Positions 52,688 to 61,098 of a DNA stretch of 64,000 nucleotides are shown piece by piece. The stretch's first letter is position 1; every line of letters begins with the position of its first letter. This stretch comes from WLWS01 sp965243105. GTDB taxonomy: Bacteria; Pseudomonadota; Gammaproteobacteria; Eutrophobiales; Eutrophobiaceae. The notes below the pieces were generated by a model. That model was not told where the DNA came from and did not search any database. It saw only the letters and a list, made by a program, of their open reading frames with translations. The stretch covers positions 310,001-374,000 of the forward strand of contig CBDEUC010000002.1 in assembly GCA_965243105.1 (NCBI GenBank). The letters run 5' to 3'. A program made the position numbers and the translations under genes.

Positions 52688-52848
52688 GCAAAAATCCTGC
52701 TGAAAGTTATTATGCGCAAGAGATTAGCAGGTATTTGAAAGCTGTTGAAGCCAGTCATATTATTGTGATGTATAGTTAATCCTGCCCAAGGTTTCTTGAG
52801 GTGAGGATCTGTACCAGGATAAGGCCTGTTAAAAATGAGGAGTCGCAT

Positions 52849-53409
52849 ATGATAGTGCTGATAGCAGGGATATTACTGTGGTCGGTTGCACACTTGTTCG
52901 TCGCTGTTGCGCCATACAAGCGAAAGAAGCTCATGGCGCGCATGGGAGTGGGGCCGTACAAGGGGTGCTTTGCATTGACCATTATCCTTTCCATCGTACT
53001 GATGGTCATCGGCTGGCGATCAACCCGGCCAGAATTAATTTATCTTTTGCCGGCCTGGGTGAGATATCTCACGTTCATTTTTGCCTATATCACCTTTGTA
53101 CTGTTCGTGGCTGCCCAGGTAAAGACAAATATCAAGAGAGTACTCAGGCATCCACAGCTCACGGGACTGGTGTTCTGGAGTACAGGACACCTGCTTGTCA
53201 ACGGCGATTCAAGATCGCTGGTACTGTTTCTTGGCCTGCTGATCTGGGCGAAGTTGCAAATTATTGCGACCAACAGGAGAGACGGGAAACGTAGCAGGCC
53301 TGATGCGGTACCAATACACAATGACCTGTTTACTATAATCGGAGGTAGCGTTGTATTTGCCGTGTTCCTGTTTGCCCATCCTTATATAACCGGGGTGGCG
53401 TTGCTGTAA
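52849..53409 (+). CDS. nnrU: NnrU family membrane protein
   Basis: 186 residues, about five membrane helices: SVAHLFVAVAPYKR, GPYKGCFALTIILSIVLMVIGWR, HPQLTGLVFWSTGHLLVNGDSRSLVLFLGLLIWA. This matches the NnrU/isoprenoid-desaturase-like family; its role in nitric-oxide-linked respiration is a historical assignment and no denitrification genes are visible. ATG 52849 follows GAGGAG at 52837. 34 bases before the GFA gene. Confidence 0.88.
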   Translation: MIVLIAGILLWSVAHLFVAVAPYKRKKLMARMGVGPYKGCFALTIILSIVLMVIGWRSTRPELIYLLPAWVRYLTFIFAYITFVLFVAAQVKTNIKRVLRHPQLTGLVFWSTGHLLVNGDSRSLVLFLGLLIWAKLQIIATNRRDGKRSRPDAVPIHNDLFTIIGGSVVFAVFLFAHPYITGVALL

Positions 53410-53443
53410 GGCGTTCCGTATTCATAACTGAAAGGGGATTATC

Positions 53444-53872
53444 ATGGATCATGCAGGTAGCTGTCTTTGCGGAAAAATGCAATATCAAACCGGAGAGCTT
53501 TCCGGAGAACTGGATCACTGTCACTGCACCTTTTGTCAAAAATCACACGGGGCTGCGTTTGGTACTTATGTAAAGGTGATGGACCCAGGTTCGTTTAGAT
53601 GGACAAGCGGTGGCCCGGAAAGAGGGCGCTACCAGTCCAGCTCGCACTCAGCCAGGTGGTTCTGTACCTCATGTGGCTCTTCGCTGGTGGCGGAGATAGA
53701 TGGTGGAAAAATACTCGCTATCACTGCCGCAACACTTGATACAAAACTCGATATTGCGGGGGCACATCACATGTTTGCGCGCTCCCATGTTCACTGGTTC
53801 AATATTCCGGAGGATGAAACTGCATACGAAGAATATCCACCCTATCTTTCACAATTCACACCCACCGACTGA
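53444..53872 (+). CDS. GFA-family zinc protein
   Basis: 142 residues of the glutathione-dependent formaldehyde-activating (GFA) family. Seven Cys bind two zinc: C7/C9 (SCLCG), C26/C28/C31 (HCHCTFC) and C74/C77 (FCTSCGS). Most family members are not proven to act on formaldehyde, so the name should not be read as function. Same strand as nnrU (34 bases) and DUF2461 gene (6 bases). Confidence 0.9.
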   Translation: MDHAGSCLCGKMQYQTGELSGELDHCHCTFCQKSHGAAFGTYVKVMDPGSFRWTSGGPERGRYQSSSHSARWFCTSCGSSLVAEIDGGKILAITAATLDTKLDIAGAHHMFARSHVHWFNIPEDETAYEEYPPYLSQFTPTD

Positions 53873-53878
53873 TAGCCC

Positions 53879-54556
53879 ATGTTTGATCCGAAATTTTTTA
53901 AATTCTTCTGGCAACTTTCGCGAAATAACAATCGAGAGTGGTTTAATGATCACAAGGAAGAGTACCGGGAGCTGGTGTTACAGCCGCTGGTGGAGTTTGT
54001 AAATGCAATGGAACCGCGCTTACGCAAGATATCCCCTCATTTCAGGGCGATTCCGAAAACAAACGGGGGATCAATTTTTAGAATTTACCGGGACGTAAGG
54101 TTTTCAAAGGACAAAAGTCCCTACAAGTTGCACGCGGCCTGTCATTTTCGACACGAACTGGGGAAAGATGCCCATGTCCCAGGGTTTTATGTACACATGT
54201 CACCGAAAGAAGTGTTTTTTGGAGGAGGAATCTGGTTACCACCGGCGCCGGCGCTCAACAGGATAAGGGAGACTATTGTGAACAATCCCCAGGAATGGAG
54301 AAGGATCAAAAGTAACAGGAAACTCAAGGCACTTTGTGGAGGCATTGCCGGGGATGGGCTGACACGCCCACCCAGGGGATACGACGCCGATCACGAACAT
54401 ATTGTCGATCTGAAAAGAAAAAGCTTCTTCGCCATGAGAGAAGCCTCCCCCGGTATTATTCAGCAGGACGACTTTGTTGACGAAGTAGAAAAAACATTCA
54501 GGGCTGCCGGCCCCTTGATGAAATACCTGTGTTTTGCCCTGGACGCTCGGTACTAG
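53879..54556 (+). CDS. DUF2461 family protein
   Basis: 225 residues. The family pattern is clear: FFKFFWQLSRNNNREWFNDHKEEY (6-29), FRIYRDVRFSKDKSPYK and GFYVHMSPKEVFFGGGIWLP. Cytosolic, no function known. Start 6 bases after the GFA gene; likely the same transcript as nnrU, GFA and the M20 hydrolase. Confidence 0.9.
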   Translation: MFDPKFFKFFWQLSRNNNREWFNDHKEEYRELVLQPLVEFVNAMEPRLRKISPHFRAIPKTNGGSIFRIYRDVRFSKDKSPYKLHAACHFRHELGKDAHVPGFYVHMSPKEVFFGGGIWLPPAPALNRIRETIVNNPQEWRRIKSNRKLKALCGGIAGDGLTRPPRGYDADHEHIVDLKRKSFFAMREASPGIIQQDDFVDEVEKTFRAAGPLMKYLCFALDARY

Positions 54557-54592
54557 GACTGCTTGAAATTCGACTACGAGGAAAATTACCTG

Positions 54593-55819
54593 ATGCTCAG
54601 GATCAATGATGACAGGCTCTGGGATAGCCTGATGCAAATGGCTCGAATTGGTGCTACAGAAAAAGGCGGGTGCAACCGGCAGGCACTGACTGACGAGGAT
54701 CGCGAGGGAAGGGACCTGTTTTGCCAGTGGGCGAAAGAGGCAGGCTGCAGGATTCGCATTGATCAAATGGGAAACATATTTGCACGCAGGGCAGGAAGTA
54801 ACGAGGAGCTTGCGCCAGTTATTGCAGGTTCGCACCTGGATACGCAACCAACGGGTGGAAAATTTGATGGCGTATACGGTGTACTGGCGGCACTGGAGGT
54901 AATACGCAGCCTGAATGATGCAGGAGTAGAAACCGCACACCCGGTTGAAGCCGTGGTGTGGACCAACGAAGAAGGAGCCCGCTTTTCACCAGCCATGGTT
55001 GGCTCCGGTGTCTGGTGTGGAGAATTTGAACTCGCGTACGGGCATTCACGTGAAGACAGGGACGGGTACAAGCTTGGCGAGGAGCTAAAACGTATTGGGT
55101 ATCTTGGTGAAGAAGCCTGTAAACCTTTTGACGTGAAAGCTGCTTTTGAAGTGCATATTGAACAAGGGCCAATACTGGAAAATGAGCAAATCCAGGTTGG
55201 CGTACTCACGGGTGTACAGGGTATGCGCTGGTATGACCTGGTGCTTGAAGGCGAATCCTGTCATGCAGGGCCGACACCCATGGAAATGCGCCGTGATCCG
55301 GTAGTAGGCCTGCATTTGCTGCTGGCCGAATACTATGAAATAGCCCGGCAGCACGCACCCCTGGCGAGGATCACCTTTGGTGATATCCAGGTAGGTCCTG
55401 GTGCCAGGAATACTGTGCCGGAATACATTCGAACTACGGTTGATTTACGGCATCCCGATGAGGAAGTCCTGGAAGAAATGGAAGCTTCACTGGTTCGCGT
55501 ACTTGAGCAGGTTTGCGATGATAAAGGGCTGTCAGGGGGGTTAAATGCGGAGTGGAAATCCCCTGCTATCAAGTTTGATAAGTCATGCGTAGAGACAGTC
55601 CAGGATGCTGTGGACGACCTGGGTTTCAGCAACATGCGCATGGTGAGCGGAGCCGGTCATGACTCCGTTTATGTTTCCCGTGTTGTGCCAACAAGCATGA
55701 TTTTCATTCCCTGCGAGAGGGGGCTCAGCCACAATGAAGAGGAAAACGCCAGCAAGGAAGATATCGGCGCCGGTTGCGATGTGCTGCTCCACACCATGCT
55801 GAAAATGGCTCAATCCTGA
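54593..55819 (+). CDS. M20 family N-carbamoyl-L-amino-acid / allantoate amidohydrolase-type enzyme
   Basis: 408 residues. Metal ligands of the family: His81 and Asp92 in GSHLDTQPTGGKFDGVYG, then Glu126-Glu127 in VWTNEEGARFSPAMVGSGV. The dimerisation lid and later His in AGHDSVYVSRV are present. It hydrolyses carbamoyl or ureido groups of small acids (allantoate, N-carbamoyl-beta-alanine, N-carbamoyl amino acids). Start ATG 54593 has GAGGAAA at Shine-Dalgarno distance; a TTG at 54563 in frame is less likely. It could take the carbamoyl product of a hydantoin pathway, but it lies 43 kb from hyuAB. Confidence 0.88.
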   Translation: MLRINDDRLWDSLMQMARIGATEKGGCNRQALTDEDREGRDLFCQWAKEAGCRIRIDQMGNIFARRAGSNEELAPVIAGSHLDTQPTGGKFDGVYGVLAALEVIRSLNDAGVETAHPVEAVVWTNEEGARFSPAMVGSGVWCGEFELAYGHSREDRDGYKLGEELKRIGYLGEEACKPFDVKAAFEVHIEQGPILENEQIQVGVLTGVQGMRWYDLVLEGESCHAGPTPMEMRRDPVVGLHLLLAEYYEIARQHAPLARITFGDIQVGPGARNTVPEYIRTTVDLRHPDEEVLEEMEASLVRVLEQVCDDKGLSGGLNAEWKSPAIKFDKSCVETVQDAVDDLGFSNMRMVSGAGHDSVYVSRVVPTSMIFIPCERGLSHNEEENASKEDIGAGCDVLLHTMLKMAQS

Positions 55820-55844
55820 CAGCCAGGCTATATCAGGCGAGGGA

Positions 55845-58800
55845 TCAGTCGCCGGCGTCATAGCCGAGGTTCGCCGCCAGCAATCGCTCCATTCGGCTCA
55901 CGTCGATACCTTTACGATGCGCGTAATTTTCCAGTTGGTCATGGTTAATTTTCCCCGTGCCAAAATAGCGCGACTCCGGATGTGAAAAATACCAGCCACT
56001 GACCGCAGCAGTAGGGTACATGGCATAGGAGTCAGTCAGGGTGATTCCCGTGTTTGCTTCCACATCCAGCAGGTCCCAGATGACAGGTTTTTCAGTATGG
56101 TCGGGACACGCCGGGTAACCAGGCGCAGGTCGAATTCCACGATAGGCTTCGGCGATCAGGTCCTCGTTTTCAAATTTTTCATTTTCGCTGTAACCCCAGT
56201 ATTGGACGCGGACAAGTTCATGCAGTCTTTCAGCGAATGCTTCAGCAAGCCGATCGGCCAGTGCCTTGAGCATGATACTGCGATAGTCATCATGCTGGTT
56301 TTCGAATTCATCGACTTTTTCCTCTATACCAAAACCAGTGCTGAGGGCAAATGCGCCTATATAGTCCTTCACAGCGGTATCACGGGGTGCAATAAAGTCA
56401 GCCAGGGAATAATTTGACTGGTTAGCGGGCTTTTGAGTTTGCTGACGAAGGAAATGAAATTCCTCCCTGATCCCTTCGCGATTTTCATCAACATAGACTT
56501 CCACGTCATCATGCCCGACGCAGTTGGCGGGAAAAATTCCAAATACAGCCCTGGCACTTAGCCATTTTTCTGCAATCAATTGATCAAGCATGTCGCGGGC
56601 GTCGCTGTACAACTGTTTTGCCTCGTTTCCGACAACTTCATCATCAAGTATCCGTGGAAACTTTCCCGCCAGTTCCCAGGCAATGAAAAAAGGTGTCCAG
56701 TCGATATAAGGTACCAGTTCTTCCAGCGGATACTCCTTGAGCACATGGACGCCTGGCTTTATCGGCACTGGAGGACAATATTGAGCCCAGTCTACCTGGT
56801 GCCGGTTTGCCTGGGCTTCTTCCATGCTTAGCCAGCTAATCTTTTTTTGACGATCCCGGTGTCTTTCTCGAAGCTGTTGATACTCGCTCCTCACGGTGGA
56901 GACAAACTCTCCCCGGGCTTCACTGCTCACCAGCTTCTGTGACACGTTTACGGCTCGTGAGGCATCCTTGACATGGACAACCGCATTTTCATACTCAGGC
57001 TCTATCTTGACTGCTGTGTGAGCACGGGACGTTGTCGCACCTCCAATCAGGAGAGGAAGATTCATGTTCTTTCGCTGCATTTCCTTTGCAACGTGTACCA
57101 TTTCATCAAGTGAAGGTGTAATCAGACCGCTAAGGCCTACCAGGCTGGCGTTTTCATCCAGGGCTGTTTGCAGGATCTTCTCAGATGGCACCATCACCCC
57201 GAGGTCGATCACCTCAAAATTATTACACTGCAATACTACGCCTACAATATTCTTGCCGATATCGTGTACATCCCCCTTGACGGTCGCCATTACTATTTTC
57301 CCGTTACTGCTGCTGCCCTCGCCGGAATCCTTTTCCTCCTCGATAAAAGGCAGGAGGTAAGCGACGGCCTTTTTCATGACCCGTGCACTCTTGACAACCT
57401 GCGGAAGAAACATCTTTCCGGAACCGAACAGGTCGCCGACAACATTCATCCCATCCATTAGAGGCCCTTCGATAACCTGCAGGGGACGATCATACTGCAA
57501 GCGGGCTTCCTCGGTGTCCTGTTCAATGTAATCAGAAATTCCCTTGACCAGGGCATGGCTCAGGCGTTCATTGACTGTGCCCTTGCGCCATTCGCTTTCT
57601 TCCTGTTTTGTGCCTGAAGAAGTGGTGCTTACTGTTTCGGCGAACTTTACAAGTCGATCAGTCGCGTCGCTGCGCCTGTTGAGAAGGACATCCTCGACTT
57701 TCTCGAGTAATTCAGGAGGGACTTCATCATAAATACCAAGCTGGCCTGCATTGACAATGGCCATATCCAGCCCTGCCTTAACCCCGTGAAACAAAAAAGC
57801 GGCATGCATTGCCTCTCGTACCGGGTTATTTCCGCGAAACGAGAAGGACACGTTACTGAGACCACCACTAACAAGCGCGTGCGGAAGATTGTCCTTGATC
57901 AGGCGAGATGCCTCAAAAAATGACACGGCATAGTTGTTGTGTTCTTCCATGCCGGTTGCCACGGTTAATATGTTGGGATCAAAAATGATGTCCTCAGGTG
58001 GAAAGCCAACTTCATTGACAAGTATGTCATAGGACCGCCGGGCGACTTCAAAACGACGCTCGGTCGTGTCTGCCTGGCCCAATTCATCAAAACCCATGAC
58101 GACAACGGCTGCACCATACCGCATCAGGATGCGGGCCTGTTCTCGAAATTTATCTTCGCCTTCCTTGAGACTGATTGAGTTTACGATACCCTTGCCCTGT
58201 ATACATCTTAACCCTGCTTCGATGACAGACCAGCGAGAGGAATCTATCATAATCGGCACACGGGAAATATCCGGCTCGCTCGCAATCAGGTTCAGAAACT
58301 CTGTCATCAGGCTTTCAGAATCCAGCATTCCTTCATCCATGCACACATCAATAATCTGTGCGCCGTTTTCTACCTGCTGACGCGCAATATCCAGTGCTTC
58401 TTCGAGCTTGTTCTCCTTGATAAGGCGCAGGAACTTCGGAGAGCCTGCTACGTTTGTCCTCTCACCGACGTTTATCATGTTAGCCTGGGGGGTAATTGTT
58501 AAGCCTTCAAGTCCGCTCAGGCGCTGGTAAGGTGAAATATCGGGAACTGTGCGTGGTGCTATGTTCATCACAGCTTTCGCAATGGCCTTGATATGCGCCG
58601 GGGTTGTTCCGCAGCAGCCCCCGACTATGTTAAGGAAACCACTTTCAGCAAACTCTTTCAGGAGTCCGGCCATGTAAGCTGGCGTTTCATCATAATCACC
58701 AAACTCGTTGGGTAATCCTGCATTGGGATGGGCACTGACATATGTATCCGCGACTACTGACAGTTCCTCAACATACTGGCGTAAATCTTTTGCGCCAAGC

Positions 58801-59552
58801 GCACAATTCAGCCCAATACATAGCGGACGTGCGTGCCGTACGGAGTGCCAGAATGCTTCACAGGTCTGACCGGTGAGGGTTCGTCCGGAAGCGTCTGTGA
58901 TGGTGCCGGAAATTATCAGTGGCACCCTCACATTGTGCTTGTCAAAATATTCTTCGATAGCGAATATCGCCGCCTTTGCATTCAGTGTGTCAAAGATAGT
59001 TTCAAGCAGTAGCAGGTCCACACCTCCTTCTACCAGGCCTGCCACGGCTTCAGCGTAGGCATTTGCTAGATCAGCGAAACTCACGTTGCGAAAACCGGGA
59101 CGGTTGACGTCGGGTGAAATCGAGCAGGTCCTGTTGGTAGGTCCGATTGCCCCTGCAACGAACCTGGGCCTGGTGCTGGTGCTTTTTTGCGACGCGCACT
59201 CACGAGCCAGGCTGGCACTGGCCAGGTTGAACTCATAGGCCAGGGAATCCATCTGGTAGTCCGCCAGCGCGATGGAAGTGGAGTTAAAAGTGTTTGTGGT
59301 AATAATATCGGCGCCAGCATCCAGGAAGGATTCGTGAATGCGGCGGATCACAGCAGGATTCGTCAAGGAAAGCAGATCATTGTTGCCCTTCAGCTCAACT
59401 GGATGATCTTTAAACCTGTCACCTCGAAAGTCGCTTTCTTCAAGTTTGCAGGCCTGGATCATGGTGCCCATCGCACCATCCAGCACGAGAATACGCTCCC
59501 GCATGGCGTGTTCAAGCACGCCGAAAGTCTCAGTTAGATTGTCCTGGTTCAT
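55845..59552 (-). CDS. metH: Cobalamin-dependent methionine synthase
   Basis: 1235 residues. Domains in order: homocysteine-binding (Zn Cys in GCCGTTPAHI and LCIGLNCALG), 5-methyl-THF binding (INVGERTNVAGSPKF), cap, cobalamin domain (DVHDIGKNIVGVVL with the DxHxxG His) and SAM-activation domain (ALSTGFGIEEKVDEF, RGIRPAPGYPACPDH, SYAMYPTAAVSGWYFSHPES). Transfers methyl from 5-methyl-THF to homocysteine; needs B12. ATG 59552 is chosen; GTG 59564 is the in-frame alternative. Preceded by a SAH riboswitch. Convergent with the M20 hydrolase. Confidence 0.97.
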   Translation of the reverse strand: MNQDNLTETFGVLEHAMRERILVLDGAMGTMIQACKLEESDFRGDRFKDHPVELKGNNDLLSLTNPAVIRRIHESFLDAGADIITTNTFNSTSIALADYQMDSLAYEFNLASASLARECASQKSTSTRPRFVAGAIGPTNRTCSISPDVNRPGFRNVSFADLANAYAEAVAGLVEGGVDLLLLETIFDTLNAKAAIFAIEEYFDKHNVRVPLIISGTITDASGRTLTGQTCEAFWHSVRHARPLCIGLNCALGAKDLRQYVEELSVVADTYVSAHPNAGLPNEFGDYDETPAYMAGLLKEFAESGFLNIVGGCCGTTPAHIKAIAKAVMNIAPRTVPDISPYQRLSGLEGLTITPQANMINVGERTNVAGSPKFLRLIKENKLEEALDIARQQVENGAQIIDVCMDEGMLDSESLMTEFLNLIASEPDISRVPIMIDSSRWSVIEAGLRCIQGKGIVNSISLKEGEDKFREQARILMRYGAAVVVMGFDELGQADTTERRFEVARRSYDILVNEVGFPPEDIIFDPNILTVATGMEEHNNYAVSFFEASRLIKDNLPHALVSGGLSNVSFSFRGNNPVREAMHAAFLFHGVKAGLDMAIVNAGQLGIYDEVPPELLEKVEDVLLNRRSDATDRLVKFAETVSTTSSGTKQEESEWRKGTVNERLSHALVKGISDYIEQDTEEARLQYDRPLQVIEGPLMDGMNVVGDLFGSGKMFLPQVVKSARVMKKAVAYLLPFIEEEKDSGEGSSSNGKIVMATVKGDVHDIGKNIVGVVLQCNNFEVIDLGVMVPSEKILQTALDENASLVGLSGLITPSLDEMVHVAKEMQRKNMNLPLLIGGATTSRAHTAVKIEPEYENAVVHVKDASRAVNVSQKLVSSEARGEFVSTVRSEYQQLRERHRDRQKKISWLSMEEAQANRHQVDWAQYCPPVPIKPGVHVLKEYPLEELVPYIDWTPFFIAWELAGKFPRILDDEVVGNEAKQLYSDARDMLDQLIAEKWLSARAVFGIFPANCVGHDDVEVYVDENREGIREEFHFLRQQTQKPANQSNYSLADFIAPRDTAVKDYIGAFALSTGFGIEEKVDEFENQHDDYRSIMLKALADRLAEAFAERLHELVRVQYWGYSENEKFENEDLIAEAYRGIRPAPGYPACPDHTEKPVIWDLLDVEANTGITLTDSYAMYPTAAVSGWYFSHPESRYFGTGKINHDQLENYAHRKGIDVSRMERLLAANLGYDAGD

Positions 59553-59603
59553 CGTCAAACACACTCATACCGTGTGGATGCCGAGGATTAAGGAGGGGTT
59601 TGC

Positions 59604-59642
59604 CTCGCTTATATCGTTCGGTGTCCAAACAAATTAAGCGAG
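59604..59642 (-). promoter_or_regulatory. Hairpin that competes with the SAH aptamer pseudoknot (candidate expression platform)
   Basis: Minus strand CTCGCTTA (59642-59635) pairs perfectly with TAAGCGAG (59611-59604); inside it GTTTGG pairs with CCGAAC. Its 5' arm uses the last three bases (CTC) of the pseudoknot strand, so aptamer and hairpin cannot both form completely. No U-run follows, so it is not a classical terminator. Confidence 0.5.
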
Positions 59643-59715
59643 CGCAGTTACATAAAATTCACGCGAGGGTTTCGAGCCTGGCAGGATGTACCCTGTCGCA
59701 GCGCTCCTCGAGACC
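59638..59715 (-). ncRNA. S-adenosylhomocysteine (SAH) riboswitch in the metH leader
   Basis: On the minus strand the core elements are in order: TCGAG, GAGCGCTGCGAC, CCTGCCAGG, CTCGA and AACTGCGCTCGC. P1 pairs TCGAG (59711-59707) with CTCGA (59676-59672). The pseudoknot pairs GAGCGC (59706-59701) with GCGCTC (59645-59640), 6 perfect pairs. SAH riboswitches activate SAH recycling genes when SAH builds up. The leader continues 85 bases to metH. Confidence 0.85.
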
Positions 59716-59792
59716 ATCTAAACGCGAATTCTATTACTCTTTTTGAGACAATTCCATTTATTTAGTCTGGCCAGGTAGCTTGTAGGCAGGGG

Positions 59793-59798
59793 TATAAT
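59793..59798 (+). promoter_or_regulatory. Candidate -10 box for sqr
   Basis: TATAAT, 45 bases before the sqr ATG; no good -35 is seen. A GGGGG ribosome-binding site (59831-59835) lies before ATG 59843. Confidence 0.3.
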
Positions 59799-59842
59799 AA
59801 GGTTTATCCATACTATTCGGCATGTAAGCAGGGGGCGCATCA

Positions 59843-61087
59843 ATGTCAGAGAAGAAATACCAGGTTGTCATCGTAGGTGGGGGAACTGCAGGTATCAGTG
59901 TAGCAGCGACACTCGCCAGGACAGGAAATGGCAGGGAGCTTGATATTGCCATCGTAGACCCCGCCGAACACCATTATTACCAACCGGCGTTTACACTTGT
60001 CGGTGCAGGTTGCTACTCACTGGAGAAAACACGCCGTGAGATGCAAAGCCTGGTACCGGGAAATGTGGAGCTCATCAGCGATTCTGCACAGTCCTTCGAT
60101 CCTGAAAATAATTCACTTGTACTCGGTGAAGGGGATACCATCACCTACGATTACCTCGTGCTGTGCCCCGGGCTTGAATTAAACTGGGACAAGATTGCTG
60201 GCGCAAGGGAAGCAATCGGGGAAGGGCAGGTGTGCAGCAATTATTCACCCCAGCATGTAAATTACACATGGGAATCTATCAGGCAACTCAAGTCCGGTTC
60301 GAGGGTTGTTTTTACGCAGGCGCCACTGCCATTCAAGTGTCCCGGGGCACCACAGAAAATTGCATACCTTACTGCCGACTACCTCGACAAGAAGAACTTG
60401 CTTGGGGAATGCGAATTGAATTTCCTTACCCACGCCCCCGGAATTTTTGGCGTACCTTTCTTCGCGAAAGAACTTAACAAGGTTGCTGACCGCTATGGTA
60501 TTACTCGCTACTTTCAGCACAATCTTGTGAGAATTGACGGTGCCTCGAAGATTGCAGAATTTGAACTTGTTGGTGAAGAGGACCAGGGCAAGAAGGTGGA
60601 AATGGAATATGACATGCTGCACTTCACTCCTCCGCAATCACCGCCCGAGGTTTTTAAAAGCAGTGCATTTGCCAATGAAAGCGGGTACATCGATGTGCAC
60701 CAGAATTCCCTGCAGCACACAAAATACTCCAACGTGTTTGCACTCGGCGATGCGGCGTCGACGCCCAACTCAAAGACAGCTGCGGCAGTTCGCAAGCAGA
60801 CCCCAGTGGTTGTGCACAATATCCTGGCGATGATGAAATCAGGCGAGCTAAGCGAGGACTATGACGGATATGCTTCCTGTCCCTTAACAACGGCTTTTGG
60901 CAAGGTGATACTGGCGGAGTTTTGCTACGGAGGAAAAGTTACTCCGAGCTTTCCACTCGACCCAGCCAGGGAGCGCTGGTCCTACTGGTGGATAAAAGCG
61001 ACGGGATTGCCCATCTTTTACTGGAATTACATGCTCAAGGGGCATACATGGTTTCTCGACCACGATACGGACTTTGTCGAACCCTGA
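59843..61087 (+). CDS. sqr: Sulfide:quinone oxidoreductase (SQRDL-like)
   Basis: 414 residues. FAD motif VVIVGGGTAGISVAATLA (8-25), YYQPAFTLVGAG (45-56), and the redox cysteines Cys166 in FKCPGAPQK and Cys346 in ASCPLTTAFGKVILAEF, which match the pair of mitochondrial-type SQR. Oxidises sulfide to sulfane sulfur, passing electrons to quinone at the inner membrane. Convergent with the SCO1-MauG gene and next to a methanethiol oxidase gene whose product is sulfide. Confidence 0.92.
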   Translation: MSEKKYQVVIVGGGTAGISVAATLARTGNGRELDIAIVDPAEHHYYQPAFTLVGAGCYSLEKTRREMQSLVPGNVELISDSAQSFDPENNSLVLGEGDTITYDYLVLCPGLELNWDKIAGAREAIGEGQVCSNYSPQHVNYTWESIRQLKSGSRVVFTQAPLPFKCPGAPQKIAYLTADYLDKKNLLGECELNFLTHAPGIFGVPFFAKELNKVADRYGITRYFQHNLVRIDGASKIAEFELVGEEDQGKKVEMEYDMLHFTPPQSPPEVFKSSAFANESGYIDVHQNSLQHTKYSNVFALGDAASTPNSKTAAAVRKQTPVVVHNILAMMKSGELSEDYDGYASCPLTTAFGKVILAEFCYGGKVTPSFPLDPARERWSYWWIKATGLPIFYWNYMLKGHTWFLDHDTDFVEP

Positions 61088-61098
61088 GCGATTAAAAA

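Noticed and set aside
54236..54940. 234-codon open frame on the minus strand
   Set aside because: Antisense to both DUF2461 and the M20 hydrolase, which have strong family motifs.
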